Below, piece after piece: positions 1 through 5,708 of a DNA stretch of 5,768 bases (within the stretch, counting starts at the first letter, position 1; each line of letters starts with the position of its first letter). Source of the DNA: Candidatus Equibacterium intestinale. GTDB lineage: Bacteria; Bacteroidota; Bacteroidia; Bacteroidales; UBA932. Location: contig JAGHVP010000190.1 of NCBI GenBank assembly GCA_018064305.1, forward strand, positions 1 to 5,768, in the 5' to 3' direction. Made by a program: the position numbers and the translations under genes. The notes below the pieces were generated by a model. The model was not told where the DNA came from, made no database searches, and saw only the letters and a list, made by a program, of their open reading frames with translations.

Positions 1-78
1 TGTCATCACCAATTGCTGCCAGCGCGCAAGTGCGGCAGAAATGCCATCACCAATTGCTGCCAGCCGGCAGTGCCGCCC
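1..78. repeat. Two tandem copies of a degenerate ~40-bp unit
   Basis: Bases 1-23 and 42-64 match at 22 of 23 positions (T versus C at the third base), an offset of 41 bp. The similarity continues more weakly to about 36 and 76 if one base is gapped. Each copy contains CTGCC followed by GGCAG (16-20 with 34-38; 58-62 with 66-70), so each could fold into a short hairpin. The array touches the window edge and may continue beyond it. It lies past the operon terminator and no protein-like reading frame explains it. Function unknown; the short period and few copies do not resemble a CRISPR array. Confidence 0.65.
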
Positions 79-97
79 CGTCACATTGTCCGGGAAC

Positions 98-129
98 AAA
101 AAAGAGAGGACGGCCAGCCGGTCGTCCTC
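98..129 (-). terminator. Rho-independent terminator of the operon
   Basis: Bases 106-115 (GAGGACGGCC) pair with 120-129 (GGTCGTCCTC), giving a 10-bp GC-rich stem with one G-T type pair and a 4-base loop at 116-119. Read on the minus strand, the stem is followed by TCTTTTTTGTT (the T6 is the complement of 98-103), the classic intrinsic terminator layout. It sits 28 nt beyond the stop codon of the last gene and so closes the six-gene transcript. On the plus strand the T-run after the stem is weak (TTTT at 133-136), so two-way function is possible but not well supported. Confidence 0.93.
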
Positions 130-138
130 ACATTTTGT

Positions 139-153
139 TGTATCTGTGATACA
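139..153 (-). other. Small hairpin in the 3' untranslated region
   Basis: TGTATC (139-144) and GATACA (148-153) form a perfect 6-bp inverted repeat around a 3-base loop. It lies between the last stop codon (157-159) and the terminator stem. It has no T-run of its own on the minus strand. It may stack with the terminator or protect the transcript's 3' end, but a 6-bp AT-rich stem could also be chance. Confidence 0.35.
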
Positions 154-156
154 GGA

Positions 157-660
157 TTATTCGCCGATGATCTGAACTTCGCAGACTCTCTTGCGCTCGC
201 GGATCTGGTCCCAGTCGATGAAATAGATGAAACCGAAGTCACCGAGTGAAAGCTCGCCGTCTACCAGTGTGATGGTCTCTGAACGACCGAAAAATACTGA
301 ACGGAGGTGAGCGTCGGTGTTGAGGCTTCCCTTAGGCTCCTCATCGGGGAAAGAAAGAGCAAACTCGATGTGTTTGGGACCGGGATGATGGTACTGACCC
401 TCTGTACGGCATGTAGGGATGAGTCTTTCCATGATCTCGTTGAGGTCCTGCTGCAGATACTCTCTTCCGAAGAAGTTAGTGTCGTGTGAGCACTCCTGTG
501 TGATTACTGAGCAAGTGGTATGGTGTGAATAAACAACGCAGATACCGTTTTTGATTCCTGATTCTTTAACGATGTTCTTGACAGCCTCGGTTACGTTGTG
601 GAAATCGGGGCGATGGTCCTTTGACTGAAGCTCGATAGTGCCTCTGTACATTCTCATCAT
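157..660 (-). CDS. yjbQ: YjbQ/UPF0047 family protein (secondary thiamine-phosphate synthase family)
   Basis: 167 residues, a single-domain cytosolic protein. Family signatures visible are HHTT at 46-49, N-T-D-A-H-L-R-S at 114-121 and DGELSLG at 134-140, ending in VQIIGE as family members typically do. Known homologues form trimers with a histidine metal or anion site. E. coli YjbQ has weak thiamine-phosphate synthase activity, but its physiological role is unsettled, so the name should not be read as thiamine biosynthesis. The protein is longer than the usual ~130-140 residues: about 25-30 extra residues lie between the HHTT strand and the NTDAHL motif (roughly 60-112). The family Gln after the LG motif appears to be Gly143. 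Tandem ATGs (660, 657) leave the exact start open. It follows the TIM-like gene after 42 nt of AT-rich DNA, the widest gap in the operon, with no clear Shine-Dalgarno sequence, and is followed directly by the terminator. The family call is firm; the role is unknown. Confidence 0.9.
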   Translation of the reverse strand: MMRMYRGTIELQSKDHRPDFHNVTEAVKNIVKESGIKNGICVVYSHHTTCSVITQECSHDTNFFGREYLQQDLNEIMERLIPTCRTEGQYHHPGPKHIEFALSFPDEEPKGSLNTDAHLRSVFFGRSETITLVDGELSLGDFGFIYFIDWDQIRERKRVCEVQIIGE

Positions 661-702
661 GATAATAATGTTTTAAAAGGTTTATGAATATTGTTGTGTA
701 AA

Positions 703-1407
703 TTATTTCTTGTGTGTTTCGTCCCAAGCCTGGCGCACGGCGCGGATCATTTCCTCCATTGCCGCCTCGGGGTCTTCAGCGCGCATCACTCCGCTGGTTG
801 TACCGGTTGCATCGGCACCTGCGCGGATCACGTTGTAAACATCCTGGCCGCACTTGATGCCGGCTGCCTGGAGCACCTGGATCTCGGGGTTCACGTTCTT
901 GATGGCAGCGGTTGTGGCGCGGACATATTCCTCGTCGCTTGTGACACCTGTACCGATAAGCTCGGAAGGCTCTGCCACGATGATGTTGGGGTTGAACAAT
1001 GCAACTGCCTCGGCCTCTTTAAGAGAGTCGGCGCATACGATTGATACAAGACCTACCTCATCCGCTCTTTTGATTGCCTTTGAGAGGTCGGCGAGAGTCA
1101 TGGGTTTCTCGCAGTGGTTGAGCATCACTGCATGGGCACCTGCCGCTTTCACAGCCTCGGCAAGGATCGAGCCCTGGCCGCGTCCCACAGGGATGGGGTC
1201 GATATGCTGTGCCACAACCACGATGTTCTTTGTTTCGTGGGCAAGCATATAGAGGTCTGAGGGCTGTGGAGTCATCAGGATCCTCACGTCATATTTCTCG
1301 GCAGCCTTGTCGGCAGCTTTTGCCAGCTTCAGGAGCCTTTCACCGTACATATAGGCTTTGGGACCTATCTCGAAGAAAGGGGGTTCTATCTTAAATCCTT
1401 TGTACAT
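703..1407 (-). CDS. Archaeal-type triose-phosphate isomerase paralogue
   Basis: 234 residues, the short length typical of archaeal-type TIM rather than the ~250 of the bacterial glycolytic enzyme. The TIM-barrel motifs are in order: first strand with catalytic Lys as FFEIGPKAYMYG (11-22, K17), AQHIDPIPVGRG (66-77), LNHCEKPMTLADL (96-108) with electrophile His98, AEPSELIGTG (145-154) with catalytic base Glu146, and a phosphate-binding TTSGVMRAEDP (203-213). The Lys/His/Glu triad is therefore intact. The Asn that normally precedes the Lys (archaeal NFK) is Gly15, and the usual Ser after the His is Cys99. TIM relatives that isomerise tetrulose phosphates (the EryH/LerI type of erythritol and threitol breakdown) are known, so an erythrulose-phosphate or similar substrate is a fair alternative to triose phosphate. 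The start lies 6 nt after the SIS gene stop. Automated annotation would probably say tpiA; the operon context argues for a dedicated catabolic isomerase, not housekeeping glycolysis. Confidence 0.88.
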   Translation of the reverse strand: MYKGFKIEPPFFEIGPKAYMYGERLLKLAKAADKAAEKYDVRILMTPQPSDLYMLAHETKNIVVVAQHIDPIPVGRGQGSILAEAVKAAGAHAVMLNHCEKPMTLADLSKAIKRADEVGLVSIVCADSLKEAEAVALFNPNIIVAEPSELIGTGVTSDEEYVRATTAAIKNVNPEIQVLQAAGIKCGQDVYNVIRAGADATGTTSGVMRAEDPEAAMEEMIRAVRQAWDETHKK

Positions 1408-1413
1408 AATCCG

Positions 1414-2019
1414 TTATTTATTTAATCTTGCACCTACTGCCCCACCCGGGTGGATAAGGCCGAACTGCTCCAGAGTGTAGTCGGTCATTGCCATAAGGGC
1501 ATTAAGCATTGCGTCGAATATGGCGATTGTCACTACATAGCTTGATGTTGCCATGGCATTCAGGAAGTCACTCTCCTTCTCTATCTTCATGGGAACCACG
1601 ATCTGTGATTTCTCTGCAAGGATAGAGCTGAGGTTTTCTGTGACACCGATAAGAGTCACGCCTTTCTTGTTGCATACATCGATGATAGGCAGCAGCTCGG
1701 CCGTCTTACCGCCGCGCGACACCATCACCACTGCGTCGCCTTTCTTCATGCAGCCCATTCCGCCGTGAACAGCCTCTGCGGGTGAGAGGAACTGCGCGGG
1801 ACGCTCTATGCAGCAGAGAGAATGTGCGAACTTCTTGGCAGCAATGCCCGACGATCCGCTGGCGCAGGTTACGATATGAGGGCAGGTGGCAAGCACCTTC
1901 ACTGCCTCATAGAATTTGTCTTCATCCATATAACCGGCGATGTCGGCAATGGCTTTGGCTTCAATCTGGAGTGATTCTTTTGCTTTCTGAATAATCTCCT
2001 GTTTTGTCAATTCACTCAT
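1414..2019 (-). CDS. SIS-domain sugar-phosphate isomerase, KdsD/KpsF-like, lacking CBS domains
   Basis: 201 residues made of one SIS (sugar isomerase) domain after a helical N-terminal segment. Visible motifs are the substrate loop CASGSSGIAAKKFAHSL (52-68), AEAVHGGMG (81-89), SRGGKTAEL (101-109), KIEKESDFLNAMATSS (145-160) and a terminal IHPGGAVGARL (189-199). The HPGG..G.RL ending is characteristic of arabinose-5-phosphate isomerases (KdsD/KpsF), which convert ribulose-5-P and arabinose-5-P. Those are usually ~320 residues with two C-terminal CBS domains, absent here. Aligned by eye, His190 and Glu149 correspond to conserved active-site residues, but the Lys of the GKSGH loop is Ser58 or its neighbour and the Glu of the SGE loop is Lys105. 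It is most likely an aldose-ketose isomerase on a different phosphosugar, not a KDO/LPS enzyme. Gaps of 6 nt on both sides place it firmly in the operon. 6-phospho-3-hexuloisomerase is an alternative, less favoured because of the C-terminus. Confidence 0.88.
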   Translation of the reverse strand: MSELTKQEIIQKAKESLQIEAKAIADIAGYMDEDKFYEAVKVLATCPHIVTCASGSSGIAAKKFAHSLCCIERPAQFLSPAEAVHGGMGCMKKGDAVVMVSRGGKTAELLPIIDVCNKKGVTLIGVTENLSSILAEKSQIVVPMKIEKESDFLNAMATSSYVVTIAIFDAMLNALMAMTDYTLEQFGLIHPGGAVGARLNK

Positions 2020-2025
2020 ATTCTG

Positions 2026-3447
2026 TTAGTTATTGTTTTCTTTATACCATTTTTGATATGCTTCGGCATCTGCTTCGCAGGGATGCACAGTGTCGCTGAA
2101 AGCCACCTGACGGTCTATCGCCGCACCGATGTCTTCATAATATCCGCACCCCACGGCGCAGAGCATGGCTGCACCCTTGACGGCCAGCTCGCCTGAATCC
2201 TGCACAAGGAAATCCTTGCCCAGGAGGTTGGCCTTGATCTGCAGCCAGAGACGGCTCTTTGCACCTCCGCCCGAAGGTACCAGCGCTTTTGCAGCACCGT
2301 CGGGATCGAGCGAGCGCACCAGCTTCACCAGTGTTGCCGCTGTCGATTCCTGGATTGCACGTGCGAAATGAGCATGTGTATGGCGGCCGTCTGCATTCCT
2401 GAATCCGGTAAGGCCCGGGTAACTGTCAGACTGCGGCAGCGCTGTCAGCCCGTCGCATCCTACCGCAACCTTCTCTGCCTCTGCAACAAGCTGCGGAATG
2501 GTAGAGCCGGGCACATAGGTTTTCTGATACCACTCCAGCGCAGTCGCACCGTTTTCACTGAATGCCATCTGGAAGTAGTGGTTGATGTCCAGTCCCTGAC
2601 CGGTGTTGATGCCGGCACGCGGGTCGTAGCCCTCGGCATAGTTGACGCAGGCAAGCACAGTGCCGGTGGATTCGCTTACATAACCGTGGTCGGCTATTCC
2701 GGCGCCGACAGCCACCATGTGGTGGTCCAGGCCGCCCAGGAACAGCTCGGTGCCGGGCTTCAGCCCCAGCAGCGCCGCACCGAAAAGGGTGAGCCTGCCG
2801 GCAGAAGTACCCGACATCCCAGGTTTTGAAAGCATCTCCCCTCCTATTCCGAACAGGTCCAGCGATTCCTTCCACCATCCGCACTCCCAGACATCCAGCA
2901 GGCCCGTCATGGAGGCGGTGCTCAGATCGCTTGTACGGCGGCCGGTGAGAGAGAACACAAGATAGTCGGAAATGGTCATCACAGCCGCTGTCTGCTTCCA
3001 GACTTCAGGCTGATTCTTCTGAATCCATTCGATCTTGGCCACCATCGCATGCTCGTCAAGAGGGATTCCAAGACCAGTCATGTCGGTGAAGTCACTCCGG
3101 CCGGTCAGGGACCTCAACGCCTCGGCGCCACCCACGGCACGGCTGTCCGTCCACAGGATGAGCGGGGTGAGAGGATCCATCTGAGAGTCGAGCAGCAGGA
3201 AGCTGTTGGCCTGCGAAGAGTATGAAAGCGCCCTGATGTCGTCGGGCTTGAGCCCGGCCCCGTCAAGAGCCTGCCCGACACAGCCCGACAGAGCCTTCCA
3301 GAAGGCAGCGACAGACACCTCGCATCTTCCGTCGGCCAGATCTTTTTCGGCTGCGGCACGGCCCAGACCATACAGTCTGCCGTCCTGGTCGAAAATACCG
3401 GCCTTGAAATACGAAGTACCTAAATCTATGCCCAGGAAATAACTCAT
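2026..3447 (-). CDS. FGGY-family carbohydrate kinase
   Basis: 473 residues, close to the family's usual ~480-520. The two actin-like domains are complete. The N-terminal phosphate loop is GIDLGTSYFKAGIFD (6-20). The sugar-binding ILWTDSRA lies at 97-104 (W99, D101, R103). GGLDHHMVAVGAG (238-250) carries the probable catalytic base Asp241. STGT at 260-263 and the adenosine motif SGGGAKSRLWLQIKANLLG (392-410) complete the ATP site. The reaction is ATP-dependent phosphorylation of a sugar, ketose or polyol. It resembles xylulokinase and related kinases in general layout, but the substrate cannot be assigned; the two His after Asp241 may help classify it. The start ATG overlaps the previous stop by one base (TGATG at 3449-3445), which implies translational coupling with the ceramidase-like gene. 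The gene looks GC-richer than its neighbours (a hand count of 2701-2760 gives 43 of 60 G+C), which also explains the long open frames on the opposite strand. Confidence 0.94.
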   Translation of the reverse strand: MSYFLGIDLGTSYFKAGIFDQDGRLYGLGRAAAEKDLADGRCEVSVAAFWKALSGCVGQALDGAGLKPDDIRALSYSSQANSFLLLDSQMDPLTPLILWTDSRAVGGAEALRSLTGRSDFTDMTGLGIPLDEHAMVAKIEWIQKNQPEVWKQTAAVMTISDYLVFSLTGRRTSDLSTASMTGLLDVWECGWWKESLDLFGIGGEMLSKPGMSGTSAGRLTLFGAALLGLKPGTELFLGGLDHHMVAVGAGIADHGYVSESTGTVLACVNYAEGYDPRAGINTGQGLDINHYFQMAFSENGATALEWYQKTYVPGSTIPQLVAEAEKVAVGCDGLTALPQSDSYPGLTGFRNADGRHTHAHFARAIQESTAATLVKLVRSLDPDGAAKALVPSGGGAKSRLWLQIKANLLGKDFLVQDSGELAVKGAAMLCAVGCGYYEDIGAAIDRQVAFSDTVHPCEADAEAYQKWYKENNN

Positions 3448-4772
3448 CAGCTCAATTTTTCAACCAGACGTTTGGTTGCTTCAAGCATCAGATAACCTGC
3501 CTCAGGGTCGAAGAAAGAGTTGCCGGCCTCGTAGAAACCCTTCTCGTGGGCCTCCTGAGTAACGACATACCCCTGGAGTTCGCCATTGGCGTATGTGATG
3601 AGGGAGATGTCCTTTATCTGGCTCTTGAGAGAAAGACCAAACTCTACGAACACCTCACCGGGCCAGCCTACAAACTTCCAGCCGCCCACCTTCACCATCA
3701 GAACCTCGGCAGGCAGGCATGTGTCATAGACAACGTCAAGCTCGCCTTTCTCGGCAAGTTCTGAAAGCAGCAGCGCCTCTTCGGAACCGAACCAGTCAAC
3801 CTCTGCCGTACGCACCTCCTGAGGGGTGGCGGTGGTTGATTTCTTCCTTGTCTCGAACAGAGCCTTTGCTTCGTCTCTGTGCTTCTGTGCAGCTGCGAGT
3901 GATGGGAACTTGCGCTTGGGCAGGGAGAGGCACTCACTGGCAGCCTTGATCTCGAGACCGTCAGAGAAAACCAACCCTCCGTCCATCCTGGCAATGATTG
4001 ACGATGCCACGATCTCACCAAGACGCTGCGCCTCGGAGAAATTGTTGGCCTTCGTCACATGGCGCGGACTCTGGTTGCCGCAAGTACCTGTATAATACAC
4101 TACAGGGCAGCCGGCACCGAGCACATCCTGCTGCAGCTTTGCTCTGGTAAAGTGAGGGAAATCACCGGTAACCAGCTTAGAGTCTTCGTGAAGCGCGGTG
4201 GGGTGCATGCTGCACACCAGCATACAACCGATATACTCATGCTTGAGGTTGCGCACAAGCATGGTCGGGACCTGCATGTCCTTGGGACCGTTGATATCGT
4301 GGCGGTTGGTGCCTACACCTGTGGCATCACCTGTCAGGAATGCTATCTCGGCATCCTGCGCGTTCTCGAAAGCCCTGCATCCGGCCTTGACGGTATTCTC
4401 CTCGACATACTTCACATAAGCTTTGTCTACCGGAGGCACCACCTTGTCTCTCCTTGACATTACGATATCAAGTGTAAGAGGGCCCGAATGTGTATGGGTG
4501 GTGGCGACAAAAATATTTGAAGAAGGTATTCCTGTCTTCGCAGAAATACCTTCCCTTATATTTGCAACAGATTCCTTCGAGAGATAAATCAGTTCATCTG
4601 ACAGGAAGAGAACCTGTACTTTTCCATCACTCAAGTATAAAGCAGAGCTGGTAAGGTCATCGTGGACACCTGTGCTCATCCTTTCCACATACGGATATCC
4701 ATAGAGGAACTGAGAGTACTGCGGTGTTATGACCTCAACAGCAGCACCTGCTTTCAATCTTGTGCATGTCAT
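3447..4772 (-). CDS. Neutral/alkaline ceramidase-fold zinc hydrolase, cytosolic, catalytic domain only
   Basis: 441 residues matching the N-terminal catalytic domain of neutral/alkaline (non-lysosomal) ceramidase. It opens with LKAGAAVEVITP (6-17), the usual domain start. TTHTHSGP (91-98) and CSMHPT (187-192) supply probable zinc His ligands. YTGTCGNQSPRH (227-238) corresponds to the family's G-D-V-S-P-N active-site segment, with Ser235 at the nucleophile position. WPGEVFVEFG (370-379) offers Glu373, and GYVVTQEAHEKGFYEAG (401-417) a Tyr near the zinc. Characterised members cleave the N-acyl amide of ceramides and are secreted, ~650-780 residues with a C-terminal beta-sandwich. Here there is no signal peptide, no membrane segment and no C-terminal domain. 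A lipid substrate is therefore unlikely; a soluble N-acyl or other amide compound is a better guess, given the sugar-metabolic neighbours. It starts 3 nt after the NagB-like stop, behind an AAGGAG, and its stop overlaps the kinase start. Family firm, substrate unknown. Confidence 0.88.
   Translation of the reverse strand: MTCTRLKAGAAVEVITPQYSQFLYGYPYVERMSTGVHDDLTSSALYLSDGKVQVLFLSDELIYLSKESVANIREGISAKTGIPSSNIFVATTHTHSGPLTLDIVMSRRDKVVPPVDKAYVKYVEENTVKAGCRAFENAQDAEIAFLTGDATGVGTNRHDINGPKDMQVPTMLVRNLKHEYIGCMLVCSMHPTALHEDSKLVTGDFPHFTRAKLQQDVLGAGCPVVYYTGTCGNQSPRHVTKANNFSEAQRLGEIVASSIIARMDGGLVFSDGLEIKAASECLSLPKRKFPSLAAAQKHRDEAKALFETRKKSTTATPQEVRTAEVDWFGSEEALLLSELAEKGELDVVYDTCLPAEVLMVKVGGWKFVGWPGEVFVEFGLSLKSQIKDISLITYANGELQGYVVTQEAHEKGFYEAGNSFFDPEAGYLMLEATKRLVEKLS
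4522..4553 (-). other. Long stem-loop inside the ceramidase-like gene
   Basis: GAAGGTATT (4522-4530) is the exact reverse complement of 4545-4553. In the minus-strand transcript the stem extends inward through one G-U pair and three Watson-Crick pairs (CTG/CAG), giving 13 pairs around a six-base CGAAGA loop. It falls at about codons 74-84 of the ceramidase-like gene. A T5 (complement of 4509-4513) begins 8 nt after the stem, farther than in a normal intrinsic terminator. It could modulate readthrough or RNA processing in the operon, or be a by-product of the codons. Confidence 0.5.
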
Positions 4773-4775
4773 ATT

Positions 4776-5708
4776 CTAGTACTCCTTGACCCAGTCGGGT
4801 TCGATGTTCATTGCAAGAGTCTCAGACATGTAAACGTCTGTAGGAAGGATCTGCATGATAGACTCGGGAACACGGGGGGTTACAGGGCCGTGGAGAACCA
4901 TACGTGATGTGAATCTCTGCCAAGCTGTGGTTGTGCCATGAACTGTGATTGCGTGTGAGTCCATGCGGTGTTTTGCGCGGATTACATCGAGAGGGCCGAT
5001 GGTTGCAGCTTTGGGAGGTACTGCAGCAAGGTTACCGCTCTTACCGAATGAACCGTGGAGTGAGTTCTGAGCGAGTGTGAAGGGGCTCAGTGTGCAGACT
5101 CTTGCGCCCATCTGCTTCCACTCTTCGAGTGAGCCCTGGAACTCAGGAGCATCAGGCTCGATGAATGCGAGGTGACCTGTCCAACCGGGACCTGCATAAA
5201 CGATGTCGGCATTACCTTCATCAGCGATCATCTGGCTGTAGTCGTTGATATTCTTGTTGTTGAGACCGTGCATGTTCTTGATGTCGGGACGGAGCTTCTC
5301 ATCAATCTCATAATAGAGATTGTGCATCATTGCATATGTAAAGCCCTGCTGCCAGTCTTCGGGAGCGATGTTGCCATCCTGGTCTGCATACTCGTCCATT
5401 GCGAAAGCAACGAGGTTGCGGCAGTTGATTCCAAGGGCGTTCACCATTCTAGCCACATATTTGTAAAGGGTAACAGGGTTGGGGAGAATCATAACCACCT
5501 TCTCGTCTTTTTCATCAGACTCTTTGAGACGGCGTACCATATCGTTCAGCCAGATATAAGGCATATCTGCATCGGGAACAACCTTGATCTTATAGTCGGG
5601 GTTGGGATGTTTTTCCATATCCTCGCGTTTGATAGCGGCAACGCGGTCGATTACTTCTCTGTCTCTGAAGGGAACCCAGATAGAGGGTTCGAATTTGAAT
5701 TCTGCCAT
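4776..5708 (-). CDS. Divergent NagB/glucosamine-6-phosphate deaminase-like protein
   Basis: 310 residues against ~240-270 for NagB, with an extra N-terminal ~45 residues. The fold motifs are recognisable: VVMILPNPVTLYKYV (71-85) at the phosphate-loop position, FAMDEYAD (102-109) matching NagB FNMDEY, GPGWTGHLAFIEPD (173-186) matching GVGNDGHIAFNEP, and a C-terminal catalytic-lid-like region. NagB converts glucosamine-6-P to fructose-6-P plus ammonia. Asp105 (NagB Asp72), His179 (His143) and Glu184 (Glu148) are kept, but NagB Asp141 is Thr177 here, and the G-G-T-P phosphate loop reads N-P-V-T (77-80). These changes make authentic glucosamine-6-P deaminase activity doubtful; an isomerase, deaminase or lactonase on a related, perhaps unphosphorylated, compound is more likely. 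It is the first gene in view, with an AT-rich leader and no Shine-Dalgarno sequence, and ends 3 nt before the ceramidase-like gene. 6-phosphogluconolactonase belongs to the same superfamily but fits the motifs less well. Confidence 0.85.
   Translation of the reverse strand: MAEFKFEPSIWVPFRDREVIDRVAAIKREDMEKHPNPDYKIKVVPDADMPYIWLNDMVRRLKESDEKDEKVVMILPNPVTLYKYVARMVNALGINCRNLVAFAMDEYADQDGNIAPEDWQQGFTYAMMHNLYYEIDEKLRPDIKNMHGLNNKNINDYSQMIADEGNADIVYAGPGWTGHLAFIEPDAPEFQGSLEEWKQMGARVCTLSPFTLAQNSLHGSFGKSGNLAAVPPKAATIGPLDVIRAKHRMDSHAITVHGTTTAWQRFTSRMVLHGPVTPRVPESIMQILPTDVYMSETLAMNIEPDWVKEY
4782..4787 (-). promoter_or_regulatory. Shine-Dalgarno-like AAGGAG for the ceramidase-like gene
   Basis: On the minus strand AAGGAG lies within the last codons of the NagB-like gene (Lys-Glu-Tyr-stop), 9 nt before the ATG at 4772. 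It is the only good Shine-Dalgarno match before any start in the window; the other genes have AT-rich leaders. It supports the chosen start and reinitiation after the upstream stop, though the Lys-Glu codons could produce it by chance. Confidence 0.5.

Noticed and set aside
1..78. CRISPR array
   Set aside because: Only two copies are visible, the repeat similarity continues into the would-be spacer, the spacer would be only 18 bp, and no cas gene is present.
13..249. 78-residue plus-strand open frame through the repeat, terminator and end of yjbQ
   Set aside because: It crosses the direct repeats and the terminator stem and has Cys-rich, family-less composition. Nothing supports it as a gene.
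661..702. Separate promoter for yjbQ in the 42-nt gap
   Set aside because: The gap is AT-rich but shows no recognisable -33/-7 pair, and it is too short to be persuasive; the shared terminator is more simply explained by one operon.
2368..2829. 153-residue open frame on the plus strand opposite the FGGY kinase
   Set aside because: High GC in the kinase gene reduces stop codons on the opposite strand; the translation shows no domain and overlaps the essential kinase motifs.
4087..4106. Inverted repeat CCTGTA / TACAGG with an 8-base loop in the ceramidase-like gene
   Set aside because: Six pairs with a wide loop inside coding sequence is within chance expectation.
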